Origin: an uncultured bacterium
GTDB lineage: Bacteria > Patescibacteriota > Andersenbacteria > UBA10190 > CAIZMI01
Direction of reading: 5' to 3'
NCBI GenBank assembly: GCA_903934015.1
Contig: CAIZMI010000014.1
Location: forward strand, 1-44,534
DNA: 44,534 nt
Shown here: positions 8,828 to 17,722 of the stretch, one piece after another
Numbering within the stretch: position 1 is the stretch's first letter
How the letters are laid out: the number at the start of each line of letters is the position of its first letter
The notes under the pieces: model-generated
The model's database searches: none
The model's input: the letters and a program-made list of their open reading frames with translations, nothing else
What the model was told of the DNA's origin: nothing
Translations under genes and position numbers: made by a program

Positions 8828-10057
8828 TCATACATTGTTTTTTATGAACTCTACAATGTGCCACACTTCCCTATTTTTTAACTTATAGTAAATTGGCAAA
8901 TTAATAATTCTTTTTGCAACCGCCTCAGCAACTCTACATGAACCATTAACATATAGTACCGCTTCCAAATTAGTATCTTTTGGCGCAATCACCTCATACC
9001 AATCCCCAAGCAACATATGCTGTGCGCGCGCATTTAGTAAAATTTGTTTGGGCTTATTCACCAACACAGGATAACGCAATAAATACGGTATTGAATTTGC
9101 GTCCAAATTCGGTAAACCACGCATATTTCCAAAACCGGCCTTATACATTTCCACTATTTCCCGCCTGCGCGAATTGAAAATATCAACACGACTTAATTGA
9201 TGAAATGCCAGTTCAGCCAGTGCGTTTGAAAGCTTTGCGCAAACAAATGACGGCCTTTTACCGCTTTTTTCACTGCGTGCTATCGCCTTTGAAATTAAAC
9301 CCAATTTTTGCGAGATAACCAATTTTATCTTGCCAATTTGCGCTACAAAATACAAAGGCTTAATAACAAATTGAAACAAAATTGGGTGAAGCAACTGCTG
9401 AATAATCCAACCACGACCATTGGTAGGTAATTCTTCCAACGTGTTTTTAATATTAGAAAATATTTTAGAATTATTTATCAAAATTGCCCCGCCAAAAACA
9501 CTGGAAATTGCCTTATCGCGACCAAAACTATAAATTGAGGCGTCACCAATTGTTCCCAATAATCGTTCATGATATTTCCCGCCAATTGTATGCGCGCAAT
9601 CTTCAATCACCACCAAATTATGCTTTTGAGCAATCGCCATAATTTCATCCATTCGTGCGGGCATACCAAAAGTGTGTTGGATAATTACAACGCGACTACG
9701 AGAAGAAATTTTCTTTTCCAAATCTGCCGGATCCATCGTCAATTCTTTTTCCAAAATATCAACATAAATCGGTTTCAAGTTATTCCAAACTACCGGCCCG
9801 GGAACCGAAACACAGGTAAACGCCTGCAATAATACTTCCGTATTATCTTCTAAGTGCAAATTTTGAAGCAATACCGACAACCCCCAACGCGCGCTATTGA
9901 TAGTGTAAATTTCCTCTTTTCCAAGCACTTCTCGTAATTTTGCGACCAAACGCCCATTTGCCATTCCCTTACGCCATCGCCACGGCTGAAACATCAATTT
10001 CAATGCCAACAAGGTATCGGACAGTTCAAGGTTTGGAGCAAGCGATATTGCAATCAT
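8828..10057 (-). CDS. DegT/DnrJ/EryC1/StrS-family PLP aminotransferase
   Basis: NSARWGLSVLLQ..., VVIEDCAHTIGG, SFGRDKAISSVFGGAI (PLP lysine). Confidence 0.8.
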   Translation of the reverse strand: MIAISLAPNLELSDTLLALKLMFQPWRWRKGMANGRLVAKLREVLGKEEIYTINSARWGLSVLLQNLHLEDNTEVLLQAFTCVSVPGPVVWNNLKPIYVDILEKELTMDPADLEKKISSRSRVVIIQHTFGMPARMDEIMAIAQKHNLVVIEDCAHTIGGKYHERLLGTIGDASIYSFGRDKAISSVFGGAILINNSKIFSNIKNTLEELPTNGRGWIIQQLLHPILFQFVIKPLYFVAQIGKIKLVISQKLGLISKAIARSEKSGKRPSFVCAKLSNALAELAFHQLSRVDIFNSRRREIVEMYKAGFGNMRGLPNLDANSIPYLLRYPVLVNKPKQILLNARAQHMLLGDWYEVIAPKDTNLEAVLYVNGSCRVAEAVAKRIINLPIYYKLKNREVWHIVEFIKNNV

Positions 10058-11649
10058 ATTATACGAAGAGATTCACGAATAAATTTCGGCACGCGCCCCT
10101 CCAGCAACACAACAGTATTTTTACCAAGAATCGGATATAGCTTTTTTACAATCTCGCTTGGTTGCGTCTGAATTTCTATTTTAAAATCGGAATTATTCGA
10201 TAAACTACCAGCAATAAGATCTTTTTGAAAATCGATACCGGTGTAATAAACATGCGTTGCCGTGCGCGCCAACGTCGCGCCGACTAATTCATGTGCTTTT
10301 TTTGAATCACCACCCAATTCGATCATTGGCGTTAAAATAACAATTTTATTTGATTGTGAAAATGATTTCAAATTTTCAATTGCCGCAATAACCCCCTCAA
10401 CATTGGCATTATACGAATCATCAATAATCACCGCCCCTTTAGTGGTTGTGTATTTTTCCATTGTTTGTTTCACCATCTTGATATTTTGAAGCTTAGTTTG
10501 AATATCCGGCCATTTCTTTCCAACCACAATTCCAGCGACAATTCCTGCCAGAACATTACCGATTTGGTGTTGACCAACAACCGGAATAACCAAGTTTGTT
10601 TCCGGCACCAATCCAAATATTTTAATCTCAATCCCGTTTTCATTTGAGCTGATTATTTTGGCTTGCAAATCAGCTTCGTCACTCAAACCATAGGTTAAAA
10701 CTTCGCAATGAGTCGTCTTTTTTGCCAACTCCAAACAAACCGAATCATCGGCATTAAATATCGCCGTACCATCCTGGGGCAAGGCTTCGATCAGCTCATA
10801 TTTTGCTTTCCTAATATTTTCTCGCGAACCAAACAATCCAAGATGCTGATTCCCCACCGCCGTTAAAATTCCTATTTTGGGTTTTACCAGTTTTGCCAAA
10901 CTTTTAATTTCGCCGATACGGTAAGCCCCCATTTCAGCGACAAAATATTTTGTTTGACCGGTCAGCCTTTTAAGCATTAATTGCGCTACTCCGATTTCAG
11001 TATTTGTGTTACCGGGCGTAACCAATAAATCTTCACCATTTAATATCGTCTCCAAAACATTTTTTGTGCCAGACTTTCCATAACTTCCGGTAATACCAAT
11101 CGCAATAACCAGTCGTAAGTTTTCACGTTTATTCTTTGCCATACTAATCTTTCGCATCTTCAAAAAATAAGTTAGAGGAAAAAACAAAAAGACAAAAACC
11201 GCGACAATTACAACAATCAATCTATCCAATAAAATAAACAACCCCGCCAAAAACAAATTATTTACAAATATCAAACCGAGCAATATCAAAACAACTAAAA
11301 TCGTTAATACGATTAAACAAAGCGCCTTTACGGTCATTGTGGGGCGTAAAACTGTGTGCTGTCGCAATTCCTTGATAAGTAGCAATAAATCCAAAACATA
11401 AATGATGAGTACAAACCATGGATAAAGACCAAACAACGTGTTTCCGACAAAAAATAAAAACAACAGTAGCCATTTCGCCAATTCTATCGGACTCATAAAC
11501 ATTTGCGCGGTGCTTCCCAAACGAAGATACTCTCGCATTCTATCCCAGCGATATTCTTTTAGTTGCCAAACAGCCGTCTGCAATAAAACAAGGCGACAAA
11601 TTGCCACCAACCACAAAATGCAAATGAAAAAATAAAGCAAATTATTCAT
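10054..11649 (-). CDS. MurF-like Mur ligase with an N-terminal polytopic membrane domain
   Basis: About 175 hydrophobic residues, then ITGSYGKSGTKNVLETIL, FVAEMGAYRIGEIKSLAKLVKPKIGILTAVGNQHLGLFGS, DDSYNANVEGV. Confidence 0.85.
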   Translation of the reverse strand: MNNLLYFFICILWLVAICRLVLLQTAVWQLKEYRWDRMREYLRLGSTAQMFMSPIELAKWLLLFLFFVGNTLFGLYPWFVLIIYVLDLLLLIKELRQHTVLRPTMTVKALCLIVLTILVVLILLGLIFVNNLFLAGLFILLDRLIVVIVAVFVFLFFPLTYFLKMRKISMAKNKRENLRLVIAIGITGSYGKSGTKNVLETILNGEDLLVTPGNTNTEIGVAQLMLKRLTGQTKYFVAEMGAYRIGEIKSLAKLVKPKIGILTAVGNQHLGLFGSRENIRKAKYELIEALPQDGTAIFNADDSVCLELAKKTTHCEVLTYGLSDEADLQAKIISSNENGIEIKIFGLVPETNLVIPVVGQHQIGNVLAGIVAGIVVGKKWPDIQTKLQNIKMVKQTMEKYTTTKGAVIIDDSYNANVEGVIAAIENLKSFSQSNKIVILTPMIELGGDSKKAHELVGATLARTATHVYYTGIDFQKDLIAGSLSNNSDFKIEIQTQPSEIVKKLYPILGKNTVVLLEGRVPKFIRESLRII

Positions 11650-12451
11650 TGTGTTTTACCTCAACCGACAGTTGCTCTACCAGCATTGAAAATTCCTTGG
11701 CAAACAATTCCGGATTTCGCGCATGAATCGCATGACCTTCATTGGGGATAATCCGCAATTTCGAACCTTTTATAGTATTACAAATATATTCGGCATCGGA
11801 AACGGGGGTTTCGTAATCATTTTCACCCCATAAAAGCCTAGTTGGCGCGATAATTTTATTAACCAATGCAGATAAATCTTCACTAATAATTTTTTTAAAT
11901 ATCTCGCGTTTTTCACCGGCATACAAATAATCCGTACTGCCGGCAATTTTATATAAAATCTTTTCAGCAATTGGATAAAAAAAATGAAGCCCCGGCAGAC
12001 GCATAATCGCCTTTCCCGTTTTCGCTAAAATATTGAAGAATGACAACCTCGACTGGTTACGCTTTGTTGTTCCTGCGGTCGCGTATAAAACAATCCCCTT
12101 AAGCATTGCCGGTTGTTGAGAGGCTATATATATCGTCAAACGACCGCCAAACGAATGACCGGCCAAAATTAACGTAGTCCAACCTAATTTGTTAATTAGT
12201 TTATTTACCCAATCGGCATATTCTTTAATTCCCCATACAGTTAGTGGAATTGGTGCAAAACCAAAACCGGGCAAATCAGGAATCACGACTTCACCAAAAT
12301 CGTCCGAAACAAATTCAAACGCATCTCTATAACGTTCAGCTTTACTCCCCCATCCGTGCAAAAATAACACCGGCGTACTACCCTTTTTGCCACCACGTAA
12401 TATGCGATAATCTGTTCCATCAATCTTAATTTGTTCGTCAATCAGTTTCAT
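11642..12451 (-). CDS. Alpha/beta hydrolase
   Basis: LFLHGWGSKAERY, LAGHSFGGRLTIY, WGENDYETPV, GHAIHARNPE. Confidence 0.9.
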   Translation of the reverse strand: MKLIDEQIKIDGTDYRILRGGKKGSTPVLFLHGWGSKAERYRDAFEFVSDDFGEVVIPDLPGFGFAPIPLTVWGIKEYADWVNKLINKLGWTTLILAGHSFGGRLTIYIASQQPAMLKGIVLYATAGTTKRNQSRLSFFNILAKTGKAIMRLPGLHFFYPIAEKILYKIAGSTDYLYAGEKREIFKKIISEDLSALVNKIIAPTRLLWGENDYETPVSDAEYICNTIKGSKLRIIPNEGHAIHARNPELFAKEFSMLVEQLSVEVKHNE

Positions 12452-13269
12452 GTGCCATCCTTAAACTTAAAAAATGCCTTACCCTGTGCCCTCAAATCAA
12501 TATAGCTTAAAACAGGTCTTTTTGCGCTAGTAATTTGTTCAGTAAGAATTTTTTCCAAAACCAAGAACTGATCTTCCAATCCACGACTGTTGTCTAGCAC
12601 CAACATCCAACCCTCACTGGTAATCACATGCAACTCCTTGCTTCCTATCGCGGGAATAGTAATTTTGTTGACGTCTAATGCAAACCTGTCGGGAAGTAAA
12701 CGCTGAATATCGTGCATCATTGTAATTATTCCCGGATCCAATACCGGTTTACCAATATCGATCTGTGTTGTTTTTCGCTCATCACTAATAATCGGATAAA
12801 CATTCTTTTCCATCCTTTCTTTTGATACCTCTTCAAACGCCACACCACTTGGATCAAGCGCGTAACTATTCCCCCCGGAAATCAAAATCGCCACCGGCAC
12901 CTTTTCCTGTATGGAAATATGAATAGTGCTTGGGAGTTCTCGCAAAATTTGTACCGTCTTTATGATCGAAAATCGATTTGGTAATTCGTATTCCAACAAG
13001 TCTCTTGGTACGAGAAATATATTTGTCCTACCAAATAATTTAGCCTTATTTTGAACAACTTCCTTAACATAATTCTCAATTTGTTGCGCCACCTCTGGTC
13101 GAGTATTACTTACAACCACTTCTCTAATGACAAATTGATCAGGCAAAAAAGCACTTCCCAATCCCAAAACAATCACAACAATAATCATTCCACCAAGCAC
13201 CCAAAGCCATGTTCGAGAAGGGTCTTTTTGTAAAAAAGACTGCAATTCCGACTTAACGACTCGTGTCAT
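12448..13269 (-). CDS. ftsQ: FtsQ/DivIB-like POTRA-domain division protein
   Basis: Single N-terminal TM, FVIREVVVSNTR, PNRFSIIKTVQILRELPSTIHISIQEKVPVAI. Confidence 0.7.
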   Translation of the reverse strand: MTRVVKSELQSFLQKDPSRTWLWVLGGMIIVVIVLGLGSAFLPDQFVIREVVVSNTRPEVAQQIENYVKEVVQNKAKLFGRTNIFLVPRDLLEYELPNRFSIIKTVQILRELPSTIHISIQEKVPVAILISGGNSYALDPSGVAFEEVSKERMEKNVYPIISDERKTTQIDIGKPVLDPGIITMMHDIQRLLPDRFALDVNKITIPAIGSKELHVITSEGWMLVLDNSRGLEDQFLVLEKILTEQITSAKRPVLSYIDLRAQGKAFFKFKDGT

Positions 13270-13282
13270 CGGCGCTTATTTA

Positions 13283-14593
13283 TTAGACAACGGAAATTTT
13301 CTCTCGTCCTCCAAAATATTCACGCAAAACTTCCGGAATAATTACACTTCCATCTTCCTGTTGATAATTCTCGATTATTGCCGCGATTGTTCTCCCGGCA
13401 AACGCCGTACCATCATTCATGTGCGCAAAAATAGTTTTTCCATCCGCAAACTTGATTTTAGTCTTTAAACGACGTGCCTGAAAATCTGTCATATAATCCG
13501 CCGTGTGTGTTTCGCGATACTTATTTTGACCTGGAAACCACGCCTCAATATCCGCCGCTCGAGCATTCGGTGTTCCCATGTCACCGGTACATTTCAAAAT
13601 TACTTGGTATGGAATATTTAATGTCCGCATTAAAGTTTCTTGAATGGCCGAAAATAACAGATGCTCCTGCAATGATGCGTCCGGCAATGAAAAAGATTCC
13701 ATCTCGCATTTTTCAAACTGATGCAAACGAATCATTCCCTTAGTGTCTTTTCCATACGAACCGGCTTCCCTTCTAAAAGCAGAAGAAACACCGACCAAAC
13801 GAATCGGCAATTCTTCGGTAATCAAAGTTTCATCCATATAGGTTGGGCCTAACGTATGCTCTGCACTGCCAACCAAATACAAATCATCCTGTTCGATATG
13901 GTAACGCTCTTCTTTTGGCTCCAATCGAGCCATCCGTTGCATCACTTCTGCTTTAACAATCACCGGCGGAATAATCGGTGTAAAAGGCTTATCAGAAACA
14001 GACAATCCAAATTCCGCGATAATTTTAGCCAAAGCATCTTTATTGGTTAAAATTCTCATCGCTTGCTGGATCAACGCATACTGCAAAAGCACTAAATCAC
14101 CGCGTAGGTAAACAAAACGGGAACCGGAAACTTTTGTCGCCCTTTCTGTGTCCAATAAATGCAATTTATCCGCTATTTCCCAATGTTCGCGCGGTTTAAA
14201 ATCAAATGTTTTTATCTCACCCCATTTGCTCAAGACTTGATTTTCACTTTCATCTATTCCAACCGGCGTATCGGTTGTTGGAATATTTGGCAACTGCTCC
14301 ATCAATATCTTATATTCTGCTTCCAAACTATCCAAATTTGCCCCACCGGCAAACGTCGCAATTTTTTCCTTCAACTCCTTCGCCGTCTTTAATTGCTCCT
14401 CTGTCGGTTTTACCCCACCAATACTAATAGTTAATTTATTTCTCTCAGCATTAAGGACATCAATTTCCTGTCGATATTTAACAATCTCCAAATTCAGCGC
14501 AACCAAACGATCAACATCGACAAAAACTTTTTTATCGATACAAACCTTTTTTACTAAATCAACATTTTCTTTGATGAAATTTATATCAAGCAT
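13283..14593 (-). CDS. serS: Seryl-tRNA synthetase
   Basis: MLDINFIKENVDLVK; class II motif 2 SSAFRREAGSYGKDTKGMIRLHQFEK; motif 3 NDGTAFAGRTIAAIIENYQQEDGSV. Confidence 0.95.
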   Translation of the reverse strand: MLDINFIKENVDLVKKVCIDKKVFVDVDRLVALNLEIVKYRQEIDVLNAERNKLTISIGGVKPTEEQLKTAKELKEKIATFAGGANLDSLEAEYKILMEQLPNIPTTDTPVGIDESENQVLSKWGEIKTFDFKPREHWEIADKLHLLDTERATKVSGSRFVYLRGDLVLLQYALIQQAMRILTNKDALAKIIAEFGLSVSDKPFTPIIPPVIVKAEVMQRMARLEPKEERYHIEQDDLYLVGSAEHTLGPTYMDETLITEELPIRLVGVSSAFRREAGSYGKDTKGMIRLHQFEKCEMESFSLPDASLQEHLLFSAIQETLMRTLNIPYQVILKCTGDMGTPNARAADIEAWFPGQNKYRETHTADYMTDFQARRLKTKIKFADGKTIFAHMNDGTAFAGRTIAAIIENYQQEDGSVIIPEVLREYFGGREKISVV

Positions 14594-16088
14594 TTTTTTC
14601 AGTTTCAGGTCGCATTAATGGAAAAGTGATTACGTCGCGAATATGAGATTGATCAGTTAAAAGCATTGCTAAACGATCAATGCCCATACCCCAACCCGCC
14701 GTTGGAGGCAAACCGATTTTCAACGCTGTTAAAAAGGCATGATCAATATGTTGCGCTTCCGCGTCTCCGGCCTCGCGATACTGTTCCTGTTCTTCAAAAC
14801 GCTTTTTTTGATCTATTGGATCATTCAACTCGGTATAAGCCTTAAATAATTCCGAACCAACCGCCACCAATTGCGCGCGCTGAACCAATTTAGGATTACC
14901 TTCTACGCGTTTGGCCAAAGGCTCCATATAGGTTGGAAAATCTCTTACAACTACCGGTTGTACAATTTTCTTCCGAATTGCTTCCTTGAACAATGTATCA
15001 ACCAGCGCTGGCAATGTTTTCGATTCCGGCAAATCTAAATTATTAGCATTCATATAATTAATATAAATTTGCGGATCAATGTCTTCTAATACATCAATAC
15101 CTGTTTCTTTTTTAATCGTATCAACGTATGAAATCTGTTTCCATGGCGCGCTAAAATCCAACTCCACTCCTTGAAACATTATCTTATCTCCCTTACCAAT
15201 CGCGGAAAAAATCGCGGAAAACATTTTTTCGGATAAACTGATCAAATCATCAATGTTCGCATAAGCCATATAAAATTCACACATTGTAAATTCAGGATTA
15301 TGTTGACGATCCACACCCTCGTTGCGAAAATTACGCGCTACTTCAAATACCCGCTCAAAACCACCCACAACCATCCGCTTCAAATAAAGTTCCGGTGAAA
15401 TACGCAAAAATAAATCCAAATCCAAAGCGTTGTGATGTGTTGTAAAAGGGCGCGCCGAAGCCCCACCGGCAATACTTTGCAAAACAGGCGTTTCCACTTC
15501 CATAAAATTATTCCGTAATAAAAATTCGCGCATCGCTTGGATGATTTTGCTTCGCACCACAAACGTCTCCCTAGATTCCTTATTTATCAACAAATCCAAC
15601 TCACGTTGTCTGGCACGTACTTCAACATCTTTAAGGCCATACCAAGTATCAGGTAGCGGTGTAAGAGACTTTGTAAGAAGTTCCCATTTTTCACACTGCA
15701 CCGTTAACTCACCAGCCTCTGTTTTAATAACTGCCCCCGTAAACGCCACAATATCACCCAAATCCAAGGCTTCAATCAATGTATAATTTTCGACACCAAT
15801 TAAGTCACGCTTTATCCAGATTTGAATTTTTCCACCACCATCGACAATATCCGCGAAAGTAGACCCGCCATGTTTCCTTTTTGCGCTCAACCTTCCCGCC
15901 GTGGTAACAATGGTTTTGTCGTTAATTAAAGCCTCACTTTTTTCGTGAATATCAGCAACGGAATGTGTCCGCCCATTCCAAGTTGGATAAAGGTTCCGGC
16001 CTGCACCTTGAAGCCGTTTAATATGCTCTTCGCGTGTTGTAATCAAATCTTCGCGCATGGGGTGATTATACTGAAATTCACTAGTCAT
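14586..16088 (-). CDS. lysS: Lysyl-tRNA synthetase (class II)
   Basis: VETPVLQSIAGGASARPFTTHHNALD, LRISPELYLKRMVVGGFERVFEVARNFRNEGVDRQHNPEFTMCEFYMAY, GWGMGIDRLAML. Confidence 0.97.
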   Translation of the reverse strand: MTSEFQYNHPMREDLITTREEHIKRLQGAGRNLYPTWNGRTHSVADIHEKSEALINDKTIVTTAGRLSAKRKHGGSTFADIVDGGGKIQIWIKRDLIGVENYTLIEALDLGDIVAFTGAVIKTEAGELTVQCEKWELLTKSLTPLPDTWYGLKDVEVRARQRELDLLINKESRETFVVRSKIIQAMREFLLRNNFMEVETPVLQSIAGGASARPFTTHHNALDLDLFLRISPELYLKRMVVGGFERVFEVARNFRNEGVDRQHNPEFTMCEFYMAYANIDDLISLSEKMFSAIFSAIGKGDKIMFQGVELDFSAPWKQISYVDTIKKETGIDVLEDIDPQIYINYMNANNLDLPESKTLPALVDTLFKEAIRKKIVQPVVVRDFPTYMEPLAKRVEGNPKLVQRAQLVAVGSELFKAYTELNDPIDQKKRFEEQEQYREAGDAEAQHIDHAFLTALKIGLPPTAGWGMGIDRLAMLLTDQSHIRDVITFPLMRPETEKNA

Positions 16089-16169
16089 GACAAATATAGA
16101 TTATTTCTTCTTTTCTGCTATTCTAACCGTGGGATTGAACATTCGACACTCAAAAATAAGGAACATACA

Positions 16170-17606
16170 GTGAGCAAAAAAACTTTCGGAATGATTCGTT
16201 GTGGCGGAATGGGTGTAAACATTTCCTGCCCAAGACTAGCAAAGGCTCTCGCCATGTTAGGTCAATACGGCACCGTTTCCGGTGTCGCGCTGGAAAGGGT
16301 GTTGGTGGCCATTTTGCAACGAGGCGACCCCGATGGAAACATTCGTCGCGCGTTGGCAACATTTCCATTTCAAGCGATTGTTAAAGAAGTAATGGAAAAA
16401 TACTTCGTCGACGGTGGTGTAAAGAAAGGTCGCTTCAAAAATGCTCCCTCTTTTACGATCAACCCAAGCGGACTCCTCATTGCCCTCGTAGTTTGCGCCA
16501 ACTACTCATTCGTTTGGCTTGCCAAGGAAGGACACGATCATCCGATCACTATCAACTACCTCGAAAAGATCGCTATGCCCCACCCCTTCGCTGTTTTAGG
16601 AGCAATGCTCGCTAACGTAGATTTCATCACGATGGGAGCGGGAATGGCTTTGCTGATTCCGGAAATGATCGTAGACATCCTCGAAGGAAGACCGGCACAT
16701 TATGAAGTCTTGGTTCTAGGTTCGAAATCAAATTCACACACGGTGTTGTTTGATTTTGAGTCATTCTTTGGGGCTAAGTTGCCTACAATGAAAAAACCAG
16801 GATTTATCCCAGTCGTTTCTTCTTACGTAGCCGCAAATGCTTTTGTCAGGTTGTCCAGCAGACTCCCCAAGGGAAGCATTTCCGGATTTGGCGTGGAGGA
16901 AAACACCGCGGCCGGACACAACGCTCCTCCACGACGCCCAGTTTTCGATGCTGGTGGAAACATGCTTCCGGTCTATGGAGAGAAAGACGTAATTGATTAC
17001 GCCAGAATTGCCTCTCTCGGTCTTCCTTTTTGGATCGGTGGCAATTACGCTTCGCCAAAAAAACTTGCCGAAGCCTTGGCACTGGGCGCACAAGGAGTTC
17101 AAGTTGGTTCCATTTTTGCCCTCTGTGAGGAATCAGGGATGGATCAAAGAATGCGAAGAAGACTGCGTGCTCTAGGTTTTTTTGGGAAACTGAAAACTAA
17201 CCAGGATATGCAAGTGTCGCCGACCGGTTACCCCTTTATGGTTGCCATGCTGGAAGGAACCGTTGCAGAAACCAAGGTTTTCGAAAATCGGGAACGCATT
17301 TGTGACCATGGTGTACTTTGTACACCTTACCAAAAATCCGATGGCACAATCGGGTACCGATGTCCAAGCGGGCCCATCGACCACTATGTTGCCCAAGGAG
17401 GAATCAGAGAGGACACAGAAGGACGAAAATGCCTTTGCAATGGTCTTCTCACGACAGCAGGAATGAACAATGAAGGAGAACCGGCAATTGTTACACTTGG
17501 AAATGTCGACTTCCTTCGCCATCTTATGACAGGCCCGGAAAGTTCCTACACCGCCGAGAATGCAGTCAGATGGTTGCTGAGTGAACAAAATCCGACTCCC
17601 CCGTAG
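16170..17606 (+). CDS. Nitronate monooxygenase / 2-nitropropane dioxygenase-like FMN protein
   Basis: GTG start after AAGGAA SD. MIRCGGMGVNIS..LAKALAMLGQYGTVSG, GGNYASPKKLAEALALGAQGVQVGSIFALCEESGM. The listed ORF start at 15945 would overlap lysS on the opposite strand. Confidence 0.75.
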   Translation: MSKKTFGMIRCGGMGVNISCPRLAKALAMLGQYGTVSGVALERVLVAILQRGDPDGNIRRALATFPFQAIVKEVMEKYFVDGGVKKGRFKNAPSFTINPSGLLIALVVCANYSFVWLAKEGHDHPITINYLEKIAMPHPFAVLGAMLANVDFITMGAGMALLIPEMIVDILEGRPAHYEVLVLGSKSNSHTVLFDFESFFGAKLPTMKKPGFIPVVSSYVAANAFVRLSSRLPKGSISGFGVEENTAAGHNAPPRRPVFDAGGNMLPVYGEKDVIDYARIASLGLPFWIGGNYASPKKLAEALALGAQGVQVGSIFALCEESGMDQRMRRRLRALGFFGKLKTNQDMQVSPTGYPFMVAMLEGTVAETKVFENRERICDHGVLCTPYQKSDGTIGYRCPSGPIDHYVAQGGIREDTEGRKCLCNGLLTTAGMNNEGEPAIVTLGNVDFLRHLMTGPESSYTAENAVRWLLSEQNPTPP

Positions 17607-17628
17607 CTTACGAGCTACGGTTTTTTTT
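17601..17628 (+). terminator. Intrinsic terminator whose stem contains the stop codon of the preceding CDS
   Basis: CCGTAGCT-TACG-AGCTACGG-TTTTTTTT; TAG stop at 17604-17606. Confidence 0.85.
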
Positions 17629-17654
17629 ATTTTATTATGTTAATACAAAATAAA

Positions 17655-17722
17655 ATAATCCCCCTACTTGACCTTCGTAGCTTTAGCGAAGAATAGGAGC
17701 CTTGGCGAAGGGGGGTATTTTT
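17655..17722 (-). terminator. Terminator with embedded palindromic repeat downstream of the helicase
   Basis: Minus strand ATACCCCC...TAGGGGGATTATTTTATTTT, enclosing CCTTCGTAGCTTTAGCGAAGAATAGGAGCCTTGGCGAAGG. Confidence 0.6.

Noticed and set aside
15945-16169. N-terminal extension of the nitronate monooxygenase ORF into lysS
   Set aside because: It overlaps lysS on the opposite strand; a GTG with an AAGGAA SD at 16170 gives a family-like N-terminus.
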